Both the position numbers and the translations under genes were made by a program. This document shows, piece by piece, positions 1 to 9,571 of a DNA stretch of 37,360 bases; within the stretch, counting starts at the first letter, position 1; each line of letters begins with the position of its first letter. The DNA comes from Chryseobacterium gleum (GTDB lineage Bacteria; Bacteroidota; Bacteroidia; Flavobacteriales_D; Crocinitomicaceae). A model generated the notes under the pieces. That model saw only the letters and a program-made list of their open reading frames with translations, did not search any database and was not told where the DNA came from. The stretch lies in the NCBI GenBank assembly GCA_945897755.1, contig CAMDGH010000019.1, forward strand, positions 1 through 37,360, written 5' to 3'.

Positions 1-1
1 A

Positions 2-262
2 GATCCAAACCTCAGTGATCGAATTAGTGAACTGCGCACAACAACTAATGTGGATGCCAGCAATGTTGTTGCGTATGTATACGCAGATATGATGTTTGAA
101 GATTTATTATTCCGACGCGGTGATGAATTCAAAGAAATATTAAGTTCGCGTAACGCGCAAGGAAATAGGTATGTCGTTAGTTGCACCAATGTGATAATAA
201 AAAACCCCAAAGCAGAAGGCAATCTAAATTATTATTTATTTGATTTGTGGAACAAGAAATAA
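2..262 (+). CDS. C-terminal fragment of an unidentified protein (truncated by window start)
   Basis: Frame is open from the first bases (DPNLSDRISELRTTTNVDASNVV...DLWNKK*); the listed GTG start at 50 is probably internal. Confidence 0.6.
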   Translation, partial: DPNLSDRISELRTTTNVDASNVVAYVYADMMFEDLLFRRGDEFKEILSSRNAQGNRYVVSCTNVIIKNPKAEGNLNYYLFDLWNKK

Positions 263-340
263 GATAGATTTAAATCATTAATGATAACTAAACGATCTCT
301 CAATTACCTACATTTGTTAAAAAAAAAAATGTATCTAAAA

Positions 341-1834
341 ATGAGAAACTTATTATTTTTTTGGATTTTTATACTTGCACAAGTAGGTCTTTATGCACAA
401 ACTCAAGGAATCGCCTATACCGCTGTTGGCAAGGGTGTTGCTACTACTTTTTTGACAGATTACCAATGTTTAGGGATTAATACATCCGCGTTGGGTTGGG
501 GTTCAGGTTATGAAAAAAAAAGAGTAACAATGGGGTCTAGCGAATTTGCTTTTGGTATGTATTCAGATGTATTAACGAGTAAAAAACTAAAGAATTTCTC
601 AAATGCTATTTGGTCTTCTCTAAAAGGGGATACTGCAACAGCATTTGATTGGAATAAACAACGCTCAGCAGTTGCTGATTACGCAACATCAGGAGTGTCT
701 TTATTTGCAGATTATAATTGGGGCGGCATTTCATATCAAGGAAAATTATTGGGTGGTATAGCGTTTAATGTCCACGAAAACTATCAGTTTTATTCTAAGT
801 TAAATCAAAAAACAACAGATATTATAATCAATGGAAAGTTAGCTTCTTTGTTTGATTCGCTTACGATTAACATGAATGGTGTTGATGTAAAAGTTGCTAA
901 TACAGGAAGTTTATCCACAGATTCAATGAAAGCAGTTGTTTCAGGATCAATGTCTGTCCCTTTAAATTTAAGTACTTTACTAAATGGCACTTCGATTAAG
1001 ATGATCTGGAATCGATCTTACAACTTAGGGTATGGTCGCAGAGTATTTGCTATAGATGATGTTATTGAATTGTATGCTGGTATTGGTGGGCGTTTGATAA
1101 AGTCAATGGCAATGTTTGAGCTGGATGCTTCACCAACCGGCTTATCCATGTTTTCTTCTTTATCATCTATTTTTAAAATTGATTATCCAAGTGTTTTAAA
1201 TAATGGTCTTAATTTAAAAGACTACTCTGGGGGTATTCCTCCTGCTGTTGGAAGTGGCTACGGCTTAGATTTTTCTGTAAGTGCTTTTTTACTAGGTAAA
1301 TTCCGAGTGGCTATGGCGGTTAATAATTTAGGTTCTGTGACATATGACCGGAATGTTTATGGTGTTAAAGACACGCTAGTTAGTGCGATCAAAATTGATG
1401 GTATAAATGATTTAAATTTAACCAGGTCGATTAATCAATTATTAAATAATGGAGGTTTATTGACTTTAAAAGGAACTGAAAAACACACATTGGTAAATGC
1501 GTCTTCTTTTAGATTGGGAGGCAGTTTTCATTACAAACAACAATTAGGGATTGGGTTCGATTTAGTCGCTCCATTCAATAGTGATAATCCTGGGAACATT
1601 AAAAACGCCGTCATTTCAGTTGGTGGAGACATTCGGATTCTAAAATGTGTTCAATTAAGTGCTGGATTTTACGGTGGAGGTATTTACCGTTCTAATTTTC
1701 CAATGGGAATAAATTTTATTTTAAAAGATGGAAGTTATGAATTTGGAGTTTCTTCAAGGGATATTCTCACTTTTTTCAAAACAGATACACATAGTCTTTC
1801 CTTTGCATTTGGCTTCGCACGATTCCGTTTTTAG
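341..1834 (+). CDS. Secreted/outer-membrane conserved protein, DUF5723-like
   Basis: Signal peptide MRNLLFFWIFILAQVGLYAQ starting at ATG 341 (ORF track start 281 lies upstream of a poly-A tract); beta-rich Bacteroidota OM protein character. Confidence 0.7.
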   Translation: MRNLLFFWIFILAQVGLYAQTQGIAYTAVGKGVATTFLTDYQCLGINTSALGWGSGYEKKRVTMGSSEFAFGMYSDVLTSKKLKNFSNAIWSSLKGDTATAFDWNKQRSAVADYATSGVSLFADYNWGGISYQGKLLGGIAFNVHENYQFYSKLNQKTTDIIINGKLASLFDSLTINMNGVDVKVANTGSLSTDSMKAVVSGSMSVPLNLSTLLNGTSIKMIWNRSYNLGYGRRVFAIDDVIELYAGIGGRLIKSMAMFELDASPTGLSMFSSLSSIFKIDYPSVLNNGLNLKDYSGGIPPAVGSGYGLDFSVSAFLLGKFRVAMAVNNLGSVTYDRNVYGVKDTLVSAIKIDGINDLNLTRSINQLLNNGGLLTLKGTEKHTLVNASSFRLGGSFHYKQQLGIGFDLVAPFNSDNPGNIKNAVISVGGDIRILKCVQLSAGFYGGGIYRSNFPMGINFILKDGSYEFGVSSRDILTFFKTDTHSLSFAFGFARFRF

Positions 1835-1899
1835 TTTTTATTGCTGATGAACTATGCTAAGAAGCTCTTTTTCTGCTCTTTTTTTCTTTCTTTTGTAAT

Positions 1900-2793
1900 A
1901 TGAATCCATCAAATACAGTTCGATTAAATAAGTTTATTGCTGAAAGTGGTATTTGTTCTCGAAGAGAAGCAGATAAAGAGATTGAAAAAGGGGCTGTCAT
2001 GATTAATGGCAAACGCGCAGTAGTTGGAGATGTCGTAAGGCCACGTGATAAGGTGACTGTAAATGGCCATAAACTAGAACCATTGATGGACGAAGAGCGG
2101 GTTTACATTGCTTTTAATAAACCAATAGGAGTAACCTGTACAACAGAAGCTACTACTCCAGACAATATCATTAAATACGTAAATCACAGCACACGTATTT
2201 TCAACATTGGACGTTTAGACAAGGATTCTCAGGGTCTTATTTTTTTAACCAATGATGGAGATATCGTAAATAAAATCCTACGTGCAGAAAATGCACATGA
2301 AAAAGAATACATTGTAACCGTTGACAAACCTGTTACCGCTGATTTTATATTGAAAATGTCTCGTGGCGTACCTGTTTTAGGTCTTGTCACTAAAAAATGC
2401 AAGGTGGTTCAGCTTAGTCCTTTTTCATTTCAAATCACCTTAATTCAAGGATTAAATCGTCAAATAAGACGTATGTGCGAATATTTTAACTACGAAGTAA
2501 AGAAGTTAGAGCGTTCACGCATTATGAATGTTAGCTTGAAAGGCATACCATTGGGAGAATGGCGTGATTTAACAGATCAAGAACTGGATCATATTTTCCT
2601 GATGATTGAAAAGTCTAGCTCTGAAACGAACAAGGTGAAAGTCGTTTCGAAGTCAAAAAACAAGATTCCACCAGCCGCAAAACCAGTATTGAAGCCTCGG
2701 TCTTCGGGAAGTAAACCAAGTCTTTTCGGAAAGTCAAAACCGAAAAATAATTCTGGCAGTCGGGGAGCATCTAAAACAAAAGGAAAACATTGA
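1900..2793 (+). CDS. rluF: 23S rRNA pseudouridine synthase, RluF type, with basic C-terminal tail
   Basis: S4 domain ([31 protein letters not shown]), catalytic [30 protein letters not shown] motif. Confidence 0.9.
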   Translation: MNPSNTVRLNKFIAESGICSRREADKEIEKGAVMINGKRAVVGDVVRPRDKVTVNGHKLEPLMDEERVYIAFNKPIGVTCTTEATTPDNIIKYVNHSTRIFNIGRLDKDSQGLIFLTNDGDIVNKILRAENAHEKEYIVTVDKPVTADFILKMSRGVPVLGLVTKKCKVVQLSPFSFQITLIQGLNRQIRRMCEYFNYEVKKLERSRIMNVSLKGIPLGEWRDLTDQELDHIFLMIEKSSSETNKVKVVSKSKNKIPPAAKPVLKPRSSGSKPSLFGKSKPKNNSGSRGASKTKGKH

Positions 2794-2824
2794 TGCTGAA
2801 GGATTGTATGGAGTGAAATGTTTA

Positions 2825-3475
2825 TTACGCTAATTTATTCAATTCTGTTTTCTGTATTAATTCTCTCAATTCATTTAATATCAATGCTGTTGCACCCCAA
2901 ATTTTATTTTTTTTAATTTGAAAACAAGGAACATTAAGCTTCACTAATTTATTTTCGCTCGTAATTTTCATTTCACTAATTACGTCTTCTGCAAGTAATT
3001 CATTGAGTGTGATTGTAAAAACAGATGCTACTTCACGAACATCTATATTATATTTAGGTATTCGAGGATAAATAAAAACAAAAGGTTCCACTAAAAAACC
3101 GCTTACTGGAATATATACAGGACTTAATTTTCCAAGGCAAAAGTTTAGAGATAGAACCACCCCAATTTCTTCAAAACATTCTCTAATGGCTGTGTGCTGT
3201 AAATCAATATCGATAGCATCTTTTTTACCTCCCGGAAAACTGATTTGACCACTGTGTTTTCCATCGTATTCTGAACGCTGAATAAGGATGCATTTGTATT
3301 CTTGTTCTCGTTCGGCTTTGAATAGTATAATTGCAACAGCTGATTCTTTGTATTCTGTTAAATTCTTGATTACCTCACTGGTAATGGGTCTATGTAAAGG
3401 AGATAATTGCTTATGGGCTTTTTCGCCGGGTAAATGATGTTTTATATTGTATTTTAATTGCGCTATAAAGGACAT
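2825..3475 (-). CDS. NUDIX hydrolase, CoA pyrophosphatase-like
   Basis: NUDIX box: GGKKDAIDIDLQHTAIRECFEEIGV. Confidence 0.88.
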   Translation of the reverse strand: MSFIAQLKYNIKHHLPGEKAHKQLSPLHRPITSEVIKNLTEYKESAVAIILFKAEREQEYKCILIQRSEYDGKHSGQISFPGGKKDAIDIDLQHTAIRECFEEIGVVLSLNFCLGKLSPVYIPVSGFLVEPFVFIYPRIPKYNIDVREVASVFTITLNELLAEDVISEMKITSENKLVKLNVPCFQIKKNKIWGATALILNELRELIQKTELNKLA

Positions 3476-3543
3476 AAATCAAAGATAGCAAGAATGGATC
3501 AAAATTCAATAGAGGTAAAACTAAGAAACATAAAAATTCATCG

Positions 3544-3551
3544 TACATTTG
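3544..3551 (+). promoter_or_regulatory. Candidate Bacteroidota -7 element TACATTTG upstream of trhO
   Basis: Matches TAnnTTTG consensus, ~30 nt upstream of the ATG; no clear -33 TTTG seen. Confidence 0.35.
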
Positions 3552-3580
3552 GCAGACTTTAATTAATTAAATAACATAGC

Positions 3581-4639
3581 ATGCAACTGTGGAACACGTT
3601 AAATAAAGAGGAATTAGTGAAACAATTAAACGAGAGTAGATTTCAGTTTGTAACTGTTTCATTTTATCAATATGCCCTCATTGAGAATCCTTCTTTATTT
3701 CGAGATCATTTATTTTTACACTGGTCTGAATTAAATATTGTAGGTCGAGTTTATGTTGCCCTTGAAGGTATTAATGCTCAACTATCTGTCCCTACCTTAT
3801 ATTTTGATCGATTTCGAACAGAATTAAATCAAATTTCTTTTTTGGAGAACATACGCTTAAATATTGCGGTAGAAGAAGGCGGTATTCAATATCCTTTTTT
3901 AAAGTTGAAAATAAAAGTGCGTGACAAGATTTTGTCAGATGGTTTAAATGACGAAACGTTTGATGTGCGAGATAAAGGAATCCACTTAAATGCGGAGGAG
4001 TTTAATAAATTAACAAATGACCCTAATACGATATTGATTGATTTTAGAAATCACTATGAGAGTGAGGTGGGATATTTCAAAGGAGCGATTAGGCCAGATG
4101 TTGATACTTTTAGAGATTCGCTTCCTTTTATTGAAGCCAATTACCTTAAAGGAAATGAAGATAAAAATATCGTGATGTATTGCACAGGAGGCATTCGTTG
4201 TGAAAAGGCTTCAGCTTTATACAAACACAAGGGGTTTAAACATGTTCATCAATTAGAAGGTGGAATCATAAAGTATTCAAATGATTGCAAGGAATTAGGT
4301 ATTGAAAATAAGTTTATTGGTAAAAACTTTGTTTTTGATGAACGTAGGGGTGAACGAATCAGTGAAGATGTTGTTGCTAAATGTCATCAATGTGGTAATC
4401 CTTGTGATTTACACACTAATTGCTTTAATGACGGTTGTCATTTATTGTTTATCCAGTGTGAATCTTGTAAATTGTTACTAGACAATTGTTGTTCCATTGC
4501 TTGTCAAGATTTAATTCAATTGCCATTGGAAAAACAAAAGGAATTAAGGAAATCGAATATGGTTAGTAATAAGATTTTCAAAAAAGGAAGGTCTGAGAAA
4601 TTGGTTTATAAAAATGAATCTAATTATAGCGATTTATAA
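3581..4639 (+). CDS. trhO: tRNA uridine(34) hydroxylase (rhodanese family, YceA/TrhO)
   Basis: Rhodanese core with active-site CTGGIRCEKASALYK and C-terminal Cys-rich segment CHQCGNPCDLHTNC. Confidence 0.9.
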   Translation: MQLWNTLNKEELVKQLNESRFQFVTVSFYQYALIENPSLFRDHLFLHWSELNIVGRVYVALEGINAQLSVPTLYFDRFRTELNQISFLENIRLNIAVEEGGIQYPFLKLKIKVRDKILSDGLNDETFDVRDKGIHLNAEEFNKLTNDPNTILIDFRNHYESEVGYFKGAIRPDVDTFRDSLPFIEANYLKGNEDKNIVMYCTGGIRCEKASALYKHKGFKHVHQLEGGIIKYSNDCKELGIENKFIGKNFVFDERRGERISEDVVAKCHQCGNPCDLHTNCFNDGCHLLFIQCESCKLLLDNCCSIACQDLIQLPLEKQKELRKSNMVSNKIFKKGRSEKLVYKNESNYSDL

Positions 4640-4651
4640 AAATAATGTGAT

Positions 4652-5524
4652 ATGATTTTAGGGATAGATTGGAACGTAACTTCTGAGTTGATTGAAGGTC
4701 AGCCAACTCCAAATAAGTATGGGTTGTTATTTGTAACGGGTTTAATAATAAGTTTTTTTGTAATGAAACGGATTTTTAAACGAGAGTGTATTGATGAAAA
4801 GATATTAGACAAATTACTAATGTATGTTGTGATTGCCACGATTATAGGTGCGCGTTTTGGACATGTGTTTTTTTACGGACCTTATTTTGATAAATTTGAT
4901 TCGATGGGCAACTTACTTGAAAAAGGCTACTTTTCTCATCCTATTGACATGTTTAAAGTATGGGAAGGCGGTTTAGCTTCTCATGGAGCTGCAATTGCAA
5001 TATTGATTGCACTGTTTATGTTCTCTAAAAAAGTGAGTGAAAAGCCGATGATCTGGATATTAGATCGTATTGGAATTTGTGTCGCAATTGCTGCTTGTTG
5101 TATCCGCCTAGGTAACCTAGTCAATCACGAAATCATTGGAGTTCCAACAGATTTACCTTGGGGCTTTCGATTTAATCAAGAAGGATATGAGTATATGGTG
5201 AATGGTGAGCATGTATTTCGACATCCGGCACAATTATATGAGGCTATTTCTTATTTCTTTTTGTTTTTGGTGTTGTTCTTTATGTATTGGAAAACAGAGT
5301 TTCGCAATAAGCCCGGTTTACTTTTTGGAGTATTTATGGTTGCTCTTTGGACAATTCGATTTTTTATTGAGTTTATTAAGGTCGGACAAACAGAACGAGA
5401 TGGTTTCTGGTTGTTGAATACGGGGCAATTATTAAGTATTCCACTTATTTGTATTGGTATCTTCTTTTTGTATAATGCCACTAAAAAAAGTAACATAAAT
5501 TCTGAAGGTAAAATTAGCATATGA
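4652..5524 (+). CDS. lgt: Prolipoprotein diacylglyceryl transferase
   Basis: Multi-TM; GARFGHVFFYGPYF, GGLASHGAAIAI, RLGNLVNHEIIG, HPAQLYEA motifs. Confidence 0.95.
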   Translation: MILGIDWNVTSELIEGQPTPNKYGLLFVTGLIISFFVMKRIFKRECIDEKILDKLLMYVVIATIIGARFGHVFFYGPYFDKFDSMGNLLEKGYFSHPIDMFKVWEGGLASHGAAIAILIALFMFSKKVSEKPMIWILDRIGICVAIAACCIRLGNLVNHEIIGVPTDLPWGFRFNQEGYEYMVNGEHVFRHPAQLYEAISYFFLFLVLFFMYWKTEFRNKPGLLFGVFMVALWTIRFFIEFIKVGQTERDGFWLLNTGQLLSIPLICIGIFFLYNATKKSNINSEGKISI

Positions 5525-6834
5525 AAACAAAAACATTAAAAAAGAATAAAGTAAATGTTGTAACACTTGGTTGTTCTAAGAATACGTTTGATTCTGAAGT
5601 GTTAATGGCGCAATTAAAAGCAAATAAATTTGATGTAGAGCATGAGTCTATGTCTGATGATGCTGAGATTGTCATTATCAATACGTGTGGATTTATTGAC
5701 AATGCAAAGCAAGAGTCTATCGATACAATTTTGCGTTATGCACAGGCAAAGAATGATGGTGAAGTGGATAAAGTTTATGTTACAGGATGTCTTTCAGAGC
5801 GCTATAGAGCAGATTTAGAAAAAGAAATACCGGAGGTAGATGCTTTTTTTGGAACGCGCGAATTACCCCGCTTGTTAAAAACGTTAAAAGCAGATTATAA
5901 GCTAGAATTGGTAGGTGAACGCTTGTTGACAACTCCTTCGCATTATGCTTATTTTAAAATTGCAGAAGGCTGTGATAGACCTTGTTCTTTTTGTGCAATT
6001 CCTTTGATGAGAGGAAAACATGTATCAACACCAATCGAAGATTTGATTAAGTCAGCGAAAAGTTTGGCAGCGAAAGGAGTTAAAGAGTTGATATTAATTG
6101 CGCAAGACTTAACCTATTACGGATTAGATATTTATAAAAAAAGAGCTTTAGCAGATCTGATCTCTCAATTATCTGATGTTGAAGGAATTGAATGGATTCG
6201 ATTACACTATGCTTTTCCATCCGGATTTCCGATGGATGTATTAGATGTGATGAATGAGAAATCAAATGTAAATTTTTACTTGGATATTCCGCTACAACAC
6301 GGCTCAACAAAAATTTTAGAGTCGATGCGCAGGGGGATTACACGAGAAAAAACGGAACTTTTAGTGGAAGATATCCGTGCTAAAGTCCCTAATATAGCAA
6401 TTCGAACAACACTAATCGTTGGTTATCCTGGAGAAACAAAGGCTGAGTTTCAAGAAATGTATGATTTTGTTGAAAAAATGCGTTTTGATCGCTTAGGGGT
6501 TTTTACATATTCTCACGAGGAAAATACTCACGCGTATGCTTTAAAAGACGATGTGACAGATAAAACAAAACGCAAACGAGCAGACACCATTATGGAACTG
6601 CAGTCAGGGATAAGTCATGAGTTAAATCAAGCTAAAATAGGGAAAACCTTTAAGGTTTTGTTTGACCGCGTTGAAGGAGACTATTTTATTGGAAGAACAG
6701 AATTTGACTCCCCTGAGGTTGACAATGAAGTATTAGTGAAAAAAGAGGGAGATGTTTTTGTGCGTATTGGTGATTTTGCATCGGTTCAAATTACAAGTGC
6801 AGATCACTATGATTTGTATGGAAAGTTAGTTTGA
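5521..6834 (+). CDS. rimO: Ribosomal protein S12 methylthiotransferase
   Basis: NVVTLGCSKNTFDSEVL; radical SAM CDRPCSFCAIP; C-terminal TRAM domain; ATGA overlap with lgt. Confidence 0.95.
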   Translation: MKTKTLKKNKVNVVTLGCSKNTFDSEVLMAQLKANKFDVEHESMSDDAEIVIINTCGFIDNAKQESIDTILRYAQAKNDGEVDKVYVTGCLSERYRADLEKEIPEVDAFFGTRELPRLLKTLKADYKLELVGERLLTTPSHYAYFKIAEGCDRPCSFCAIPLMRGKHVSTPIEDLIKSAKSLAAKGVKELILIAQDLTYYGLDIYKKRALADLISQLSDVEGIEWIRLHYAFPSGFPMDVLDVMNEKSNVNFYLDIPLQHGSTKILESMRRGITREKTELLVEDIRAKVPNIAIRTTLIVGYPGETKAEFQEMYDFVEKMRFDRLGVFTYSHEENTHAYALKDDVTDKTKRKRADTIMELQSGISHELNQAKIGKTFKVLFDRVEGDYFIGRTEFDSPEVDNEVLVKKEGDVFVRIGDFASVQITSADHYDLYGKLV

Positions 6835-6878
6835 GTTAAGGTTTAATTTTCTTTACTAGGAAAACAAAGCACGAATTC

Positions 6879-7781
6879 TTAACTCATGTTTCGGGGGTGA
6901 TGGTTAAGTATCGCCTCTCTTACAAAGCGCTGGTCAAGGTGGGTGTATATTTCTGTTGTTGTAATCGACTCGTGACCTAGCATTTCTTGAATAGCCCTTA
7001 AGTTTGCTCCTCCTTCGAGAAGGTGAGTTGCAAATGAGTGCCTAAATGTATGGGGACTAACTTGTTTTTTCAATCCTGTTTTTTGAGTAAGCTCTTTGAT
7101 AATTGTGAATATCATAACGCGTGTTAGCTTTACTCCTCTTCGATTCAAGAAAACAATGTTTTCATTTCCCGGTTTTATCGCCTGAAAATTTCGGGTTTGT
7201 TCAAGGTATTTATTTAGTTCTTTTTCAACACTGGGACTACTCGGCACAAGTCGCTCTTTATTCCCTTTACCGATTACTCGAATAAATCCTTCATCTAAGT
7301 ACAAATCTGAGAAACGAAGGTTTACAAGTTCGCTTACTCGGAGACCACAGCTGTAAAGTGTCTCGAGGATGGCTAGGTTGCGTTGCCCTTCTTTTTTGCT
7401 GAAGTCAATTGCCTCCATGAGCGCATCTATTTCGTCGAGTGAGAGCACTTCAGGTAGTTTTGATCCGATTTGAGGCATTTCGATAGATTCACTTGGGTCA
7501 ATGTCAAGCTCGTTTTCTAGGATTAGAAATAGAAAAAACTGCTTTATGCCTGAAATGATACGCGCTTGAGATCGAGCGGAAATACCAAGTTCAGTTAAGC
7601 TAAAAAGAAGGTCTTTTATGTTTGAACTCTTCACTTCCTTAGGAGAAACACTTATGGCTTTACAGAAATCAATCAATTTAATAACGTCTCGATGATATGC
7701 ATCAATTGAGTTTTCACTCAGTCCTTTTTCTAGTTTGAGGTAAGCTGTAAAATTTCTAAGGAATACGCCCCATTGATTCAT
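6879..7781 (-). CDS. xerD: Site-specific tyrosine recombinase XerD-like
   Basis: Tyrosine recombinase residues: ...YSCGLRVSELVNL, SPHTFRHSFATHLLEGGANLRAIQEMLGHESITTTEIYTHL. Confidence 0.92.
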   Translation of the reverse strand: MNQWGVFLRNFTAYLKLEKGLSENSIDAYHRDVIKLIDFCKAISVSPKEVKSSNIKDLLFSLTELGISARSQARIISGIKQFFLFLILENELDIDPSESIEMPQIGSKLPEVLSLDEIDALMEAIDFSKKEGQRNLAILETLYSCGLRVSELVNLRFSDLYLDEGFIRVIGKGNKERLVPSSPSVEKELNKYLEQTRNFQAIKPGNENIVFLNRRGVKLTRVMIFTIIKELTQKTGLKKQVSPHTFRHSFATHLLEGGANLRAIQEMLGHESITTTEIYTHLDQRFVREAILNHHPRNMS

Positions 7782-7889
7782 GCAACTAATTTAATGATTT
7801 TAGTATATGTATACCTATTTTACCCCAATAAAAGGATTTGGATTCACATTTAGATGATTATACCAAACAGATCTACAATACAGTCCAAT

Positions 7890-9224
7890 CTACTTGTTCT
7901 TTTTCATCAATATATCTTCATAGATGACTTTTAGTTGGGTTGCAATTTCGAGAAACGAAGGTCTTTCAGCTACTTCTCTTTTAGTGCATTTTTCTTTTAA
8001 CTTTTGCAGTGCGTAAAGCACGTTTTTAGGCGCTATCTCGATCCTGACAAGTATATCTTCAGTTAAGCAACCAAAGGCGCTCACATCTAATTTTTCGATG
8101 TTTTCTGACTGTCGGTTGTTTTGGTTGTAGAAAGAGGCGGCTCCAAAATCCCCCAAGTAAATATCTCCTTGAGGGTTATACAGTATATTGTGTGCATATA
8201 AATCGCCGTGTAAAATTCCTTTGGAATGAAGATGAATGGAAGCATCAGCACATTTAATTAAGATCGATATACCTTCAGTTAGTGTAAATTGTGTTTTATA
8301 GTCAAATGTGTCCCTTGTGCATGTTGAGTAGCTAGGAGGGTTACCTAAGTTTTTAAAATTAGGCGGAATTAACTCCATTACAATCCCCTCTTTTTGTTGG
8401 GGGTGTTGTTTTAAAATTCCTTTTAGTGGAATGATGTTATTGTGGTATCCAGTTGAAATGCAAGTGTTAAGTTCATCAACGGGAAGTCCATCACTTGTTA
8501 CTTCTCCTTTAAATACTTTTATTGCTACTGATTTATTTTTTGTGATCCAATGCGCTTGATAGATGATTCCGGAGGCGCCTTCTCCAAGCGTTTTTTCAAT
8601 GATAAATTCATCCCAAGCAATTAAGGGCAGGTTATTTTTAATTTCTCTAATGTCAGAACATGGATTTCCTGAAAAAGCAAGCCACGCTAATTTAGGGAGA
8701 GAGAGAAGCCAATCGGGCAGTTTGGATAATTTATTTGCTGAAATACGAAGTAGTTCCAGGTTCTCACATTGTTTCATTGATTCAGGAAGATATTCAATCC
8801 TGTTTCCTGCGAGTCCACATTTTTGAAGCAAAACGGCATTCCCAATTGAAATCGGCAAATGCTTTATTTCATTGTCTGTAAGGATAAGCCACTGTAATTT
8901 TAAAGGAAATGAATTTTCAGGTATTAGATTGATTTTGTTTGATTTAAAAGCGATCATTGTAAGTGAGCTACATTTACTGAGTTGACTTGGAAATTCCTTG
9001 AATTTATTAAAGGAGAAAAATACGATTTTTAATTTTGTAAGTAAATACATATCTTCAGGCAACTCATCAATCAAGTTGTTGGATAAATCAAGCAATTCTA
9101 ACGTTTCATGTAGGGTGAATATCTCTCTCGGAAATTCGGTTAATTCTTCCGAGATTTTTAGTTGTTTATTTCCAATCAGTTTTCCATCCTTGAGTTCTTG
9201 AAGGGTTTGCATTTTGATTTTCAT
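7890..9224 (-). CDS. Leucine-rich-repeat protein kinase (LRR + Ser/Thr-type kinase domain)
   Basis: About 6-7 LRRs (LELLDLSNNLIDELPEDMYLLTKL...); kinase motifs LGEGASGIIYQA, VAIKVF, HGDLYAHNILY, LGDFGAAS. Confidence 0.85.
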   Translation of the reverse strand: MKIKMQTLQELKDGKLIGNKQLKISEELTEFPREIFTLHETLELLDLSNNLIDELPEDMYLLTKLKIVFFSFNKFKEFPSQLSKCSSLTMIAFKSNKINLIPENSFPLKLQWLILTDNEIKHLPISIGNAVLLQKCGLAGNRIEYLPESMKQCENLELLRISANKLSKLPDWLLSLPKLAWLAFSGNPCSDIREIKNNLPLIAWDEFIIEKTLGEGASGIIYQAHWITKNKSVAIKVFKGEVTSDGLPVDELNTCISTGYHNNIIPLKGILKQHPQQKEGIVMELIPPNFKNLGNPPSYSTCTRDTFDYKTQFTLTEGISILIKCADASIHLHSKGILHGDLYAHNILYNPQGDIYLGDFGAASFYNQNNRQSENIEKLDVSAFGCLTEDILVRIEIAPKNVLYALQKLKEKCTKREVAERPSFLEIATQLKVIYEDILMKKNK

Positions 9225-9571
9225 AAAAAAAGTCAGTAAATTATGTGTGTTTTAAGACTGTAAAAATACATAATTTAAAAACAGTAAAAAAATACGCATC
9301 TTATTTTATAATAATTATTTAATAATCATAACTTTAGATACATCTAACTAAAGTATAAATTAGCTTTAAAAATCAGTTTGTTATGCAATTTACATTCTTT
9401 TGAATTTACTTAATTATATAATTTAACTTATAGTAATTAAAGTATTGCTTAACAAGTATTTAAAGATGTTTTATTTCCTTTTTCTTGTTTAGGGGATTAG
9501 CTAAAAAGAATTCTTGCTAATTACATAGGATTACTTATATTTAGTGATTAAATCTAACAAACTATAAAAAA

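Noticed and set aside
281-341. ORF-track start at 281 for the DUF5723-like gene
   Set aside because: The upstream segment runs through a poly-A tract; ATG 341 gives a clean signal peptide directly.
805-990. Minus-strand ORF inside the DUF5723-like gene
   Set aside because: Fully antisense to a well-supported CDS; no motif or initiation signal.
5202-5702. Small ORFs antisense or out of frame within lgt/rimO (5202..5417 +, 5251..5520 -, 5514..5702 -)
   Set aside because: Overlap conserved genes; low-complexity hydrophobic or random composition.
6833-6885. Inverted repeat GAGTTAAG ... CTTAACTC between rimO and xerD
   Set aside because: Short arms, ~37-nt loop and overlap with coding ends; not convincing as a terminator.
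6879-7781. XerD-like recombinase as evidence for an integrative element
   Set aside because: Matches housekeeping XerD length and motifs; no attachment repeats, tRNA or phage genes nearby.
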